Below the pieces are notes generated by a model. The model was not told the DNA's origin. It did no database searches and was given only the letters and a program-made list of their open reading frames with translations. Shown one piece after another: positions 32,705 through 43,930 of a stretch of 64,000 nucleotides of DNA. Position 1 is the stretch's first letter. Each line of letters starts with the position of its first letter. The stretch comes from Talinum fruticosum (lineage: Eukaryota; Streptophyta; Magnoliopsida; Caryophyllales; Talinaceae), in assembly GCA_021018815.1 (NCBI GenBank), contig JAITYX010000127.1, positions 620,001-684,000 on the forward strand, given 5' to 3'. The position numbers were made by a program, and so were the translations under genes.

Positions 32705-33600
32705 CTTAAAAGCATCTCTCGATGATGATTCTTGGACTTGGCATCGTAGATTAGGTCATATTAGCATGCATACTATCAAGAAATTGGCTTCTAATGGTTT
32801 AGTTAGGGGTTTACCTAACTGTGTTTTCGAGAAAGACAAAGTATGTGAAGCATGCACCGAGAGGAAATAAGTCGGATCTTCATTCAAATCTCTCGAAGAC
32901 AGTTTCCACATCCAAAGTACTTGAATTACTGCATATGGACTTATGTGGTGAAATCCCTGTGAAGAGTCTCGGAGGTAAATCATACATACTTGTAATTATT
33001 GATGATTTCTCACGGTTTACTCGGGTGTGTTTTCTTAAGCACAAAAATGAAGCTTTCAAGGAGTTCAGCAAGCTCTGCGAGAAAAATTCAAGTTGAGTCT
33101 CGGACTCGGATCCGGAGGATTCGAACCGACCATGGAAGGGAGTTCGATTACTCGGAATTCTCGAGTTTTGTGACAAAAATGGAATCTCTCACAACCTCTC
33201 GGCACGCAGAACTCCTCAACGGAATGGAGTAGAAAGAAAGAACGAGAACCCTTGAAGAAATAGCAAGGACGATGATGATTGAACACAACTTGCCTTACTA
33301 TTTACGAGGCGAGGCAGTGAACACAGCCAACTACACACTAAATAGATGCCTCATCGGACCCATTCTGAAGAAAACACCTTATGAGCTCTACAAAGGGAAG
33401 AAGCCAAATATCTCCTATTTCGGACCATTCGGATGTAAGTGCTTTGTTCACAACAATGGTAAGGATCATCGACTAAGTTTGATGCTCGGTCGAGACGAAG
33501 GTATTTTTCTAGGTTACTCCTCTCATAGCAAAGCTTATCGTATTTTCAATAATCGAACTAACAAAGTGGAAGAAAGCATCCACGTAGTATTTGATGAGCT
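32705..33600 (+). pseudogene. Copia E integrase
   Basis: The pre-integrase zinc module reads SWTWHRRLGHISMHTIKKLA (32730-32790) and KVCEACTERK (32840-32869). The core shows LLHMDLCGEIPVKSL (32925-32970), YILVIIDDFSRFTRVCFLKH (32983-33042) and RIRTDHGREFDYSEF (33115-33165). The region of the catalytic Glu reads NGVERKNENP-like with a lost codon base near 33225. KKTPYELYKGKKPNISYFGP follows at 33368-33427. All modules are present but spread over three frames. Confidence 0.85.
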
Positions 33601-33960
33601 CGAACAGGAGAAGCCAAGTGAGACTTCATACTCGGAACTGAAGCTCGAAAGGATGATGATGAAGTTGAGCCTGCAAAGACTCAAACCCAACTCGCTCGGA
33701 ATGAAGTCACTCGAACGAGGAAACTCGAGAATGAGACAGGTTCAAGAGCTCGCTCGGAACGAACAAGTTAATCACTCGGAACAATCTTCGAAGATGAAGG
33801 AGTTCAATCCACAAACCTAGTGAATCAAAGAAGCTGGTAAAGCATTCAAATTTACTTCCGAGTCATCCCCAAGAAAACATCATTTACGATATCAACGGTG
33901 GGGTAAGAACTCGTTCCTCTTTACACAATCTATGTGCATTCACTGCATTCATTTCATTAA
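33601..33960 (+). pseudogene. Copia E integrase-RT linker
   Basis: This is a charged spacer rich in Glu, Ser and Asn between the integrase C-terminus (VEESIHVVFDELEQ) and the RT. It corresponds to 14501-14880 of copy A. No domain is visible. Confidence 0.55.
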
Positions 33961-34918
33961 TCGAACCCAAAAATGCACTAAAGGCCCTTCATGAACCTGA
34001 ATGGGTAGAGGCCATGCAAGAAGAACTTAATCAATTCGACGAGAAACCAAGTCCGGACTCGACCAACCGACCTTCGACCACCCGGTTATCGGAACCAAAT
34101 GGGTTTTGAAAAACAAAGCTGGATGAGGTTGGAGTGGTAGTAAAAACAAGGCTAGACTGGTGGCTCAGGGATATAATCAAGAAGAAGGAATTGATTGTGG
34201 GGAAACCTTTGCACCAGTAGCTGAATTGAGGCCATTAGAATACTATTAGCATTTGCATCCAGCATGCATATTAAATTATATCAAATGGATGTTAAGTGTG
34301 CTTTTCTCAATGGTTTTATTGAAGAAGAAGTTTATGTCGAGCGAGCCTCCTGGTTTTGAAAACTCAGAATTTCCAAATCGTGTTTTCAAACTTCAAAAGG
34401 CTCTCTATGGTCTTAAGCAAGCACCTCGAGCTTGGTATGAAAGACTGAGTAGCTTCTTGGTTCAAAATGATTTCAAAAGAGGTCGGATCGACAAGACTCT
34501 CTTCATAAAGACCAAAGGGAAAGATTTCCTTATTGTTCAAATCTATGTTGATGATATTATTTTCGGTGCTACTAATGAATTTACGTGCAAGAATTTTCCG
34601 AGTTGATGAGTCAAGAATTCCAAATGAGTATGATGGGAGAACTCAATTTCTTCCTTGGGTTGCAAATCAAATAAGACAAAGATGTAATCTTTGTTCATCA
34701 ATCAAAGTACACCAAGGAGCTGTTGAAGAAATACAAACTTTAAGATGCAAAGCACGCATCAACCCCTATGAGCGACGAGTATAAAGCTTGACTCGGATGA
34801 CAAAGGTAAAGCAATAGATCGAAACTCTATCAAGGTATGATTGGATCTTTGCTATATCTTACTTCAAGCGAGCCGGATATAATGTTCAATGTTTGTTTAT
34901 GCGCAAGATTTCAAGCTA
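33961..34918 (+). pseudogene. Copia E reverse transcriptase
   Basis: Starts with EPKNALKALHEPEWVEAMQ (33963-34019). [14 protein letters not shown] lies near 34275, [20 protein letters not shown] at 34398-34457, and the active site YVDD is intact at 34544-34555 ([13 protein letters not shown]). After a frame change come MSMMGELNFFLG and SLLYLTSSRPD-like motifs. It ends at the junction with Gypsy RT at about 34918. Confidence 0.87.
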
Positions 34919-35224
34919 ATCGAAACTCTACCTCGGATCGATGATTTATTCGATTAGTTACAAGGTGCTGAAGTATTTTCAAAAATAGACTTGAGGTCCG
35001 GATACGACCAACTTAGGATGAGGTGTGAATACATACCCAAAACCACATTTCAAACTAGGTATGGCCATTATGAGTTTATTGGTATGCCTTTTGGGTTAAC
35101 CAATGCATCCGCTAAGTTCATGGATCCGATAAATATGATTTTCGGACCTTATCCGGACAAATATGTAGTAGTTGTATATGATTTTGTACTCGTACATAGG
35201 GAAAGCAAACATAAGAAAACTTAT
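34919..35224 (+). pseudogene. Gypsy (chromovirus-like) RT scrap
   Basis: This reads [29 protein letters not shown], then [20 protein letters not shown] and [15 protein letters not shown], the palm of a Ty3/Gypsy RT of the Tekay/CRM type. The catalytic FIDDILVYS has become VYDFVLVHR, so it lacks the paired Asp. It is in plus orientation, opposite to the Gypsy element that follows, so it is a separate fragment. It is bounded by Copia E on the left and a CACTA end on the right. Confidence 0.82.
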
Positions 35225-35543
35225 TAAAAAAATCGGACCTATTACTACGATTCTTAAGGAAGAACCGTAGTAAAAGGTCTAGTTAAGGCGTATGGCGACG
35301 GTTCAGATGAAGAATTGTCGTCATAGAGGGACCAATGACGATGGTTTTTTATAAGACCGTCGTCATAGAGTGACCTATGACTACGATTCATCATCCGAAC
35401 CGTCATCATAGGCTTCTTTGATTACGGTTGTGAATCGTAGTTAAAGATGACTACCTACAATGACGACCACATAGACAACTCCTACTAACCGTAGTTGAAG
35501 GTCGTTTTGAATCGTAATTAAAAGTTGTTACTTGTAGTAGTGA
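35225..35543. mobile_element. CACTA transposon end (remnant)
   Basis: The right end reads TTACTTGTAGTAGTG, whose reverse complement CACTACTACAAGTAA is a CACTA-type terminus. The interior carries subterminal repeats in both orientations: ACCGTCGTCATAG, CTACGATTC and AACCGTAGT variants. No matching left terminus is visible at about 35225, so it is truncated or rearranged. It removes the left part of the adjoining Gypsy LTR. Confidence 0.7.
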
Positions 35544-35695
35544 AAAAGAATTTCGTGGTTGAAAGGAGCTCAGCTCGACTTTACTTAGCATATGCATATT
35601 TGTAAGACCTTTAATCTAGGTTACATCACTCTAATCCAAGGGTTATAAATTCCCTTTTACAATCCAAAGGCTTGGATGTATTCAGGAAAACAAAG
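35544..35695 (-). repeat. Gypsy 3' LTR, outer fragment
   Basis: This matches 60735-60920 of the right LTR, with a ~45-bp gap: GGTTACATCACT, AATCCAAGGGTTATAAAT and TGTATTCA blocks. It continues after the Copia tandem at 55535. Its last five bases (CAAAG, 35691-35695) are the target duplication of that insertion. The left ~310 bp of this LTR are missing next to the CACTA end. Confidence 0.82.
35691..35695. repeat. target-site duplication CAAAG, left copy
   Basis: It is identical to 55535-55539. The two copies flank the whole LTR-internal-LTR-internal-LTR Copia structure. Confidence 0.88.
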
Positions 35696-37227
35696 TGAAG
35701 GTTTGCTCGGGGAGAGTCCGAGTCACCCTAGAGGGGGTGAGTAGGGTGATGGAAAAATCTTTGCGAAAACACACACTTTTGTGCGAGAAAAGTGACCAAG
35801 ACAGAATCCGAGTCTAAACACGGGGTCGAAAAGATTGGACTCGAAAGCAATGAATCGGAAGAAGCGGGAGCACTAAAGCGCATGCGAGTCTAGAATGAAC
35901 TCGAAAGAGAACACGAAATTTTTACGTGGAAACCCTCCTGGGGCGGAAAACCACGGCCCGTGTCAATCCGGACACGAAGTCAAATCCACTATTTTGAGTC
36001 CACAAAATACCGTGAACTTGACGGAACCAGAGTTGCTCCCTTAGACAACTCTATACAGATTTTCCTAGACTCGAAGTTACCTTATCCGATCTAGTACTTC
36101 CTAGCTGAGATAACCCTTACGGCTAAGGACAACTAAGCTGAGTTAACCTTTACGGCTTAGTCAAGGGACCTTACAAAGAATGTAAGAAGTGTTTGTAACG
36201 AAGTACAAGACCTTACAACTCGAAAGTAATGAATTACGAGTGGGAGTTGTAAGTTGAAGATTGAGAGTAAAAATACAATAACTTTGAACAAGTAAGTGTA
36301 TAGACAATATGTTCCGCAACCTTCAAGTCTTGTGAAGTGGCTTCTTCTTATAGATAAGACCAGGCGAGTAGCCGTTATTTCCATCTGCTGACCGAGAGTC
36401 CTCTGTGACCGTTGAGAAAGGCTTTACGAGTCACTCGGAAAGTATCCGTTGAAATATGAACGTTGGACAACGGTTTAACTCTCTTGGAAGTCCCAAAACC
36501 ATCGGTTGTGTCTTGAAAGCCGAGGTGAAAACCACTTTGTTAGGCTTGGCGTTCGAGTTTTCGGATATTGAAGCGAGCGACTTCGACACAATCTTACGAG
36601 ACTAAAGCGGGGAAGGTGAAAAGCCATATCTGCTGGTGATTTGACGTTACGAGCCAGGCTAGTTTTGTAGTTTTGAAAAGATATCCTCGATTGAATAACC
36701 TACAAAAGTAAAACAACTTTGGTTCTCAAAGTATAAAATACTTTGGTCCAAGGTTAGACACGAGATAACAAAATAATCTTGAGAAATTACGCAATTGATT
36801 ATACGAGTCGAAAGGAAATGGAATATTCGAGTCTAATATCCATGATACTCGGAATTCCATATGACTTAGTCTTAAGAAAAGAAACACGTTCTACAAGCAA
36901 ATATCAAAGTGAGAAAGAACTTGATATAGACTAAGCATGAAATGAACTATGAATGCTGACTATGCAAACGATAGAGTAAATAATCACAAGTCGGATTACG
37001 AGTGAGAAAGGACTCGGAATAAAGAACAACTTTTACGAGTTGCTAACAAAAAAACGATTAAAGAGATATGTGAAGGCCGAATCGCATAGGAAGGATACTA
37101 TTTAATTCAAGTATGTTTCTAAGACACGAGAGAATGCCTTGGAATCAAAACTCTATATGAATGACATCGTTATACCGATTCCTTTTGCATGACTCGAGAA
37201 AGATATAGAGCGATGTCCGAGTCTTCA
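35696..37227 (-). repeat. Copia tandem LTR, left (3' LTR of unit 1)
   Basis: Read on the minus strand it starts TGAAGACTCGGACATCG and ends GAGCAAACCTTCA. A TATA-like TATCTATAAGAAG lies at about 36346-36358. It joins a polypurine tract on the right. Confidence 0.92.
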
Positions 37228-37245
37228 ATCTCCCCTTTTTGATGA
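37228..37245 (-). other. polypurine tract, unit 1
   Basis: The minus strand reads CATCAAAAAGGGGAGAT, directly before the 3' LTR. It is the plus-strand primer typical of SIRE-type Copia elements. Confidence 0.85.
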
Positions 37246-37639
37246 AAGGCATTCCAAACTTAAACGAAACTTTGTTAGAAGAAAATAGATTGATTACGAG
37301 TAGTTTGATAAAAAGATAAGGCATATTGAATAGATCGAGTGATATACAATATATCGGAGCAAGATAAAGTATGCTTTAACTCATTAACTCGGAAAAGAAA
37401 GAACTTCGAAATAATGAAATGCATTAATCCATTAAAAATTTACAAGGGCGATAAAAACTCCCCTAAACAAGACAACCAGTTTCGACTACATTTTCTCCCC
37501 CTTGCCTTTCAGCAAAAACAAGAACCAAAAAGAAAGGAGAAAAGAACAAGTAATACACATAAGTTGTGCGGACAAAAAGAAAATTTTGAAGCGAAGTGCG
37601 GAGACAGCGAGGAATCGTGACTCGGTGCATGGCTCCAAC

Positions 37640-39227
37640 TAGGAAGGTGGGGATTTCGAGTAGAGGCGGAGGTGCGCCGGCGCTGATAAGACCTTGACGA
37701 TGTGCTTGAGCGCGGCGAAGGAGAAGCCGGAATAGTTCGCGAGGGCTCGGCTACGAGGGCGACCGGAGATAGTGGATCGAGAGGTTCTTCCCTTGGGACC
37801 TCGAGGGTGGAGAGGCTGCTCGGGCGACTCGGCTGGAGGAGCGAGATCTTCGACCCACTCGGATGCTGTCATGCGAGCTGAGTCTGACAATTTGAGCTTG
37901 GGGAGCGGTTGCCACGACCTCTTCTTCCCTTTGCCGGAAGGGCTGCTTCAGCCGCGAGTTCCTCGGCGTCCTCCAGCTGCATCCGTAGCTTCTTCCTCTG
38001 CTTCCTCGGCTTCCTCGCTCTCCGAGGAGGTCGGGCCTAGGCTCGAGACGCCTCGGATGGAGTCCGAGTCATCCGGGTCTGAGCCGCCTTGGACCGTCGC
38101 TCTCGAGGAGCTCGGCCGGCTCATCCGCTCCTTAACCAGCTCTCTCATCTCAAGAATGAGAGCTGCTGCTCTCGGATTTGGGGCCGACCAGTCTTTTGGT
38201 TGATGGTCGAGACCACTGAAGAAGCAGAACTTGAAACCCACGAGCATGTCTCGAAATCGGAGGACACGAGAGGTGATCTTGTCCATGAAGACGGGAGACA
38301 AGAGGGCGAGAGAGAGTTTTGGAAGCACCGGAGGTGGAGGCACCACCAGGTGAAGAGGGAAGAGAAAGAGGGGTGGATTTACGAGTGCGAGGTGGAGAAG
38401 GAGGCCTCGGCTACGAGTTGTGAACCCGGACACCGGGGTTAGTTTCTGGTATCCAGTACCCTTGGAGTTCCTTCTTGCCGACCACAATGGCCGCCTCGAG
38501 ACACCACGTTAGGGTCGGAGGAAGAGGAACTTGGAATTGTTTGAATACAAGGGTGAGAAGAGCACGAAAGGAAGGAGGTGTTCTTCTTGCTCTGGAGTTG
38601 AGCTAGCACGGCGGCCATTTGCTCAATGATGGAGGGAAGAGGTCGACTTCGTATCCCTCCGAGGATATCGAAGAGGGCTTTGAGGTGCTTGGAGTTGGGG
38701 TTCTCCTTGCTAGAATCTTTGTGAGAAGAAGGTTCTCATTAGCGAGGAAACACGAAGTCCGGCTTCGACTTCAGCTGAGTCACTGAAAAGTTCTTTCCGG
38801 ACCCGGGAATTCTTTAGCGTACTTTTCAAAGAAGTCGTCGGCGACTTCGATGAAGAGGATAGGGTTGCTTGTTCAAGAAGAGAGAAGAGACTTTGAACAG
38901 GACGGTGAAGGAGGGAGGTGTTGATACTGAACAGTAATGTTACGAACCGAGAGGTTAGAACATTTTCGGAGTGGGTGAGATGAGTATAAAACTCGAAACA
39001 AGTTCGGGATAGATGAACTCAGTTGAAGCACAAGAAAGGGTAGACTCAGGTGGTTTGGATATTGGACAACCAGGAGAATTTGGTTGTTGGGAAGAACTTG
39101 TCGTCCAGCGCAAGATCTTTGGGTGACAACGGGTTTAGAAGGGGTTGAGCTTTACGGCTTGTTGGTGCGAGGCTTCTTAGAGGATGAAGAAACACTGAAA
39201 GTCGGGATGGTTTCCTCTTTTAGGCAT
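37640..39227 (-). CDS. extra ORF downstream of pol, unit 1 (frame interrupted)
   Basis: This is a sense-strand reading frame between RNase H and the 3' LTR. The start is ATG at 39227 (MPKRGNHPDF), preceded by a CT-rich leader. The readable protein has a middle part with FYTHLTHSENVLTSR and a C-terminal region rich in Ser, Glu and Pro. This arrangement resembles the additional ORF of some plant Copia elements, in which a Y.ELV..FY.NL pattern is found. Its function is unknown. I see no convincing signal peptide and transmembrane pair, so I do not call it an envelope. The frame is broken repeatedly, mostly at CHG sites where unit 2 differs. Confidence 0.6.
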
Positions 39228-39480
39228 GGTGAGAGATGAAAATATGAAACTTTTCGAGAGAAAAGGAAAGAGAAGGAGGTGTAGAAGAGAAGAAAACGAA
39301 AATGGTAGAAGAAAGAGAGATGAGCGGTTGAAAAACTTACGAGAGAGAGAGAGCTTCTTCGACGTCGCGGACGATCGGGGAACACTATTCACGTAGTATG
39401 CTTCGCGAGAGGGTTTCGTTTGAGAGGGAAGGAGTTTTAGAATACCGAGATGAAGACGGATAGTCATTATTTATAGTGAG
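39228..39480 (-). promoter_or_regulatory. putative internal promoter and leader of the extra ORF, unit 1
   Basis: On the minus strand a TATA box (CTATAAAT, 39469-39476) is followed by a ~240-bp leader rich in CT, including a (CT)n run. An apparent splice donor, CGTAAGTTTTT, sits near 39338, and the leader ends TCTCACCATG. This is the layout of a plant promoter plus 5' UTR. The GTAAGT lies at a site prone to CCG-to-ACG discrepancies in this region, so the intron is uncertain. Confidence 0.5.
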
Positions 39481-39859
39481 TACGCGCGCCCGTTCACTAT
39501 CCGTTAAGTAACTCCGTTCGACTCGGCCAGTCCATCGATAATTAATGCCGGTGTGACGGTTCTTCTTCAACGGTTGAGATATCGGTGGTTTAAAATCTGC
39601 GGTTAAGATTTGATCGCGGCGCTCGAGAAAGAGAGAGAAAACGGGTTTGAAATTATAATCCGAAACTCTCCACTTGTTCTAGAGATAGCTTCGAGAAAAT
39701 TTGATGTCCAAATTTCTCTTACGTGCGAGTTTGACTCGGAAAAGTTTACGAGTGACTCGAAACACGGAAATAACTATCGGCCCGAGTATCACGTGATCAA
39801 GCTGAGCTGATGGTTATTAACAATGAAAGCGCAAGGCACGAAATATTCACGAATCATAA

Positions 39860-40370
39860 CACAAAACTAAGCATTTAACATACCAAGCTCATTCGAATAA
39901 AGCAGAATTGATCTTCACCAAGAGGCTTAGTAAAGATATCGGCTAATTGAAGATTAGTAGGAATGAACTCAAGTGTAATATCACCCTTTTACGAGTGATC
40001 GCGTAAGAAGTGATACCGACTTCAATATGCTTTGTTTTTGAGTCTTGGACGAGGATTCTTAGTGATCGCGGTTGCGCTTTGATTATCACACTTGATTGGG
40101 GCTGAGTTGAGAGATAGTCCAAGGTCCTTCAAGTGTTGTTTTATCCGAGAGAATACGAGCGCAACAAGCTCCAGCGGCAATATATTCAGCTTCTGCGGTT
40201 GATAGAGCTACTGAGTTTTGCTTCTTTGAGTGCCGAGGATACTAGGGATTGACCCGAGAAATTGGCAAGCTCCGGATGTGCTCTTTCGATCAACTTTGTA
40301 TCCTGCATAGTCTGCGTCCGAGTACCCGGTCGAGTCGGTTACGAGTCTCCGGAGTACCATAGTCCTAGAT
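39860..40370 (-). pseudogene. Copia RNase H, unit 1
   Basis: This would degrade the RNA strand of the hybrid. It contains the counterpart of unit 2's YSDADYAGYKVDRKSTSGAC, SVALSTAEAEYIAAGACC and KCDNQSAT motifs: catalytic Asp in SDAD, Glu in AEAEY, Asp in KCDN. It is broken by single-base differences relative to unit 2. Confidence 0.8.
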
Positions 40371-40499
40371 TACGAGTGCTGCAGAGATATCCGAATATTC
40401 TCTTCACCGCGAGTGAGATGTGATTCTTTTGGATTAGCTTGAAATCGTGCACATAAGCAAACACTGAACATTATATACAGTGCGCTTGAAGTAAGATAT

Positions 40500-41430
40500 A
40501 GCGGTGATCCAATCATACCCAGATAGAGTTTCGATCTCTTGCTTTACTGTCTCATCCGAGTCGAGCTTTATCTTGCTTGCTCATAGGAGTAGATGCGTGC
40601 TTTGCATCTTGAAGCTTATATTTCTTCAGCGGTTCCTTGGTGTATTTTGATTGATGAACAAAGATTCCATTTTTGTCTTGTTTGATTTGCAATCCAAGGA
40701 AGAAGTTGAGTTCTCCCATCATACTCATTTGGAACTCTTGACTCATCAACTCGAGAAAATTCTCGGCACAGAAATTCATTAGTAGCACCGAAAATAATAT
40801 CATCAACATATATTTGAACAATGAGAAAATCTTTCCCTTTGGTCTTTATGAATAAAGTCTTGTCGATCTGACCTCTTTTAAAATTATTTTGAACCAGGAA
40901 AGCTGCTCGAGTCTTTCATACCAAGCTCTAGGGGCTTGCTTAAGACCATAGAGAGCCTTTTGAAGTTTGAAAACATGATTTGGAAATTCGAGTTTTCAAA
41001 ACCAGGAGAGTCTGCTCGACATAGACCTCTTCTTCAATAAAACCATTGAGAAAGGCACACTTAACATCCATTTGATATAATTTAATATGCATGCGAGGAT
41101 GCAAATGCCAACGATATTCTAATGGCTTCAATTCTAGCTCTTTGGGGCAAAGGTTTCCCCACAATCAATTCCTTCTTCTTGATTGTAACCTTGAGCTACA
41201 AGTCTAGCTTTGTTTCGACAACTATTCCACCCTCATCCAGTTTGTTTTTGAAAACCCATTTGGTTCCTATAAGCTGGGTGGTCGGAAGAGTCGGTTGGTC
41301 GAGTCCGGACTTGGTTTCTTTCAAATTGATTCAGCTCTTCTTGCATGGCCTCTACCCATTCGGGTTCATTAAGAGCTTCTAGTGCATTTTGGGTTCGATT
41401 AGTGAAATGAATGCGGTGAATGCACATAGA
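40500..41430 (-). pseudogene. Copia reverse transcriptase, unit 1
   Basis: From right to left on the minus strand it reads NALEALNEPEWVEAMQEELN (near 41390), [19 protein letters not shown] (near 41045-41080), a [10 protein letters not shown] block, the intact YVDD active site (40799-40810) and ELNFFLGLQIKQDKNGIFVH. A base is missing at a CGG codon (ACTCGAA where unit 2 has ACTCGGAA), which breaks the frame. Otherwise it looks functional. Confidence 0.88.
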
Positions 41431-41599
41431 TTATGAAGAGAAGAACGAGTTCTTACCCCATTGTTGATATCGAAATTATGTTTTCTTGGGGATGACTGGA
41501 AGTAAATTTGAGCAGCTTTACCGGTTCTTTGATTCACCGAGGTTTGTGGGTTGAATAGCTTGATCTTCGAAGCTTGTTACGAGTGATCGGCTCCATTGA

Positions 41600-42640
41600 C
41601 TTGCTCGCTACGGCGACTTCTTGAGTTATTTCATTACGAACTTCCTCGTTACGAGTGATCTCCTTCGAGTCTTTGAAAGCTCATCTTCATCATCATCCTT
41701 TACGAGCTTCGAGTTACGAGTATGAAGATTCACTTGGTTTTTCTGTTCAAGCTCATCAAACACTACGTGGATACTTTCTTCCACTTTGTTAGTTCTCTTG
41801 TTGAAGATACGGTAAGCTTTGCTATGAGAAGAGTAACCTAGAAAAATTCCTTCGTCGACCAGAGCATCAAACTTGGTCGAGATGATCCTTACCATTGTTG
41901 TGGACAAAACACTTACATCCAAAAGGTACGAAATAGGAAATGTTTGGCTTCCTCCCTTTGTAGAGTTCATAAGGTGTTTTCTTCAGAATGGATACGATGA
42001 GGCATCGATTGAGAGTGTAGTTAGGCTGTGTTTACTGCTTACGCCTAGAAATAGTAAGGCAAGTTGTGTTCAATCATCATCGTCCTTGCTATTTCTTCAA
42101 GGGTTCTGTTCTTTCTCTCAACTACTCCATTACGTTGAGGAGTTCAGGTGCTTGAGAAGTTGTGAGAAATTCCATTCTTGTCACAAAACTACGAGAATTC
42201 GAGTAATCGAACTCCCTTCCATGGTCGGTTCGAATCTTTTGAATCCGAGTGCAGGACTCCACTTGAATCTTTCTACGAGCTTACTTGAATTCCTTGAAGG
42301 CTTCATTCTTATGCTTGAGAAAACACACCCGGGTAAATCTTGAAAAATCATCAATGATAACAAGTATGTAAGATTTACCTCAGAGACTCTTTACGGGAAT
42401 TTCGCCACATAGATCCATATGCGATAATTCAAGCACGTTGGATGTGGAAGCTGTCTTCGAGAGATTTGAATGAAGATCGACTTGTTTCCCTACGGTGCAT
42501 GCTTCACATACTTTATCCTTCTCAAATGTACGGTTAGGTAATCCTCTAACTAGATGATGAGATGCAAGCTTTTGATAGTATGCATGCTAATATGACCTAA
42601 TCTACGATGCCAAGTCCAAGAATCATCTTGAAGAGATGCT
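41600..42640 (-). pseudogene. Copia integrase, unit 1
   Basis: Pre-integrase zinc module, then the catalytic core with HMDLCGEIPVKSL, DDFSRF-type and TDHGREF-type blocks, and the VERKNR glutamate (near 42107-42125). The KKTPYELYKGKKPN C-terminal part is near 41950-41985. At about 42135 the TPQQNG motif reads CAACGT where unit 2 has CAACAG, a difference at a CAG site. The frame is split in several places. Confidence 0.85.
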
Positions 42641-42644
42641 TTCA

Positions 42645-43060
42645 AGCGAGGATAAATTCGACTTGGGTCGAGAAGAGGGATGATGTAGGTATTACCGATC
42701 TCTTACCTGAAAGTTTTATCTCTTTGGTGATCTCATCCGTGATGTAGCACTTGGATTGAGTGAATTTTACCTCTTGTCCTTTGTCACAAAGTCGGGAGAT
42801 GCTAAGTAAGTTGTACTTTAGTCCTTTGACAAGGTAGGCTGGGCTCACTGGACTGTTTTCATTACCAATCTTCCCAATGCCCACTATCTTGCCCTTCTTT
42901 GTCATCACCAAAGGTCACCTTTCCTCCTTTATATGACTCCAACTCGAAAAAGAGTCCTTGGTCACTGTCATATGTCGTGAGCATCCACTTGTCCAGGTAC
43001 CAATGTCCTTTTGATCTTTTACGAGTGACTGCAAAACAGAGATAATCTAACCCTTCTCAC
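42645..43060 (-). pseudogene. Copia protease, unit 1
   Basis: The active-site stretch WYLD-SGCSRHM is encoded at about 42970-43003, with one extra base between Asp and Ser. The conserved YLVKGLKYNLLSISRLCDKG segment follows (42780-42840). DSG itself is otherwise preserved. Confidence 0.78.
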
Positions 43061-43930
43061 TTCCTCTAACGAACCCGGTAACATTTCTTACTGTGGTCCT
43101 TTTACGAGGAAGAAGGTGCTTTGGAACCCAGATTTGAATGACTTTGGGTTTAGTCGATTCCGAGTCTTCTTCTTAGAGAAGCTGAGTCCGTGTCTCTTTC
43201 CTTTTAAAAACCTTTCCTTTTGAAACGAGGAGAAAATGGTTTCCTTTTGTAGATAGGTGCGGGTTTAGTCCTCCTTTCATTTTTGTGAATGGGACCATGC
43301 TCGGCCTTTTTGAACTTAACGGTTACGGAATCCTTTTGAACAATTACGAGTAAGAATTAGATTCTTCCTCCTTGTTGAACCCAAGACCTTCTTTTCTAAA
43401 AGAGACACATTGTGAACCTAAGAGCATATCAAGGTTCTTACGTCCTTGAGTAAATTTTAAAACCGAGATCTTGAGACTCGGTAAGCTTCGTTTCGAGTTG
43501 CTCATTTTCTTTTACGAGTAACTCGGACTCGGTCTCATTAGTTTGAGCACTTGTCTTGAGTTCTCCGAGTGTGAGTCTCGGTTTTCCAATTCATTTTTAA
43601 AGAAGTGCTCTTAGAGGTGATTGACTCAAGTTGGTCCTTGAAATGAGAAGAATCGAATTGGACTTTTCTTCCAAAGTAAAGATGTATTTAGCTAAATCAA
43701 CTTTGGAGAATTTGAGGAAGTAGTTTATTACCTCTTGAGGATCGGTTTCCTCATTATACGAGTTCGTGTGCGAGTCGACTCTTTTCGGCTTACGAGTCGG
43801 TGATTGCCATTAGACACTTTGAGTCATCCGAATCCTCGTCGTCTTCGAGATGATTCCTCATCGCTCCAAGTTGCCATCATGGCCTTTTTCTTCTTCCTGT
43901 CCCTTCTTCGTTTTGGACGAGTCCTTGACT
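43061..43930 (-). pseudogene. Copia gag-protease linker, unit 1
   Basis: This is a charged, coiled-coil-like linker corresponding to 31461-32330 of copy E, with a basic segment (KRKETRTQLS-like) next to the protease. Frame changes are frequent. No enzymatic motif is seen. Confidence 0.55.

Larger units (their letters stand above)
28852..34918 (+). mobile_element. Copia LTR retrotransposon (copy E), 3'-truncated
   Basis: Same family as copies A and the tandem pair. It has the 5' LTR, primer site, gag, protease, integrase and RT, and breaks off just after FNVCLCARFQAN at the RT/RNase H border (34875-34917). There Gypsy RT sequence takes over. RNase H, extra ORF and 3' LTR are absent. It is inserted in the Tat leader array. 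Apparent frameshifts are frequent at CGG/CCG sites and may in part be sequence errors (see findings). Confidence 0.9.
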
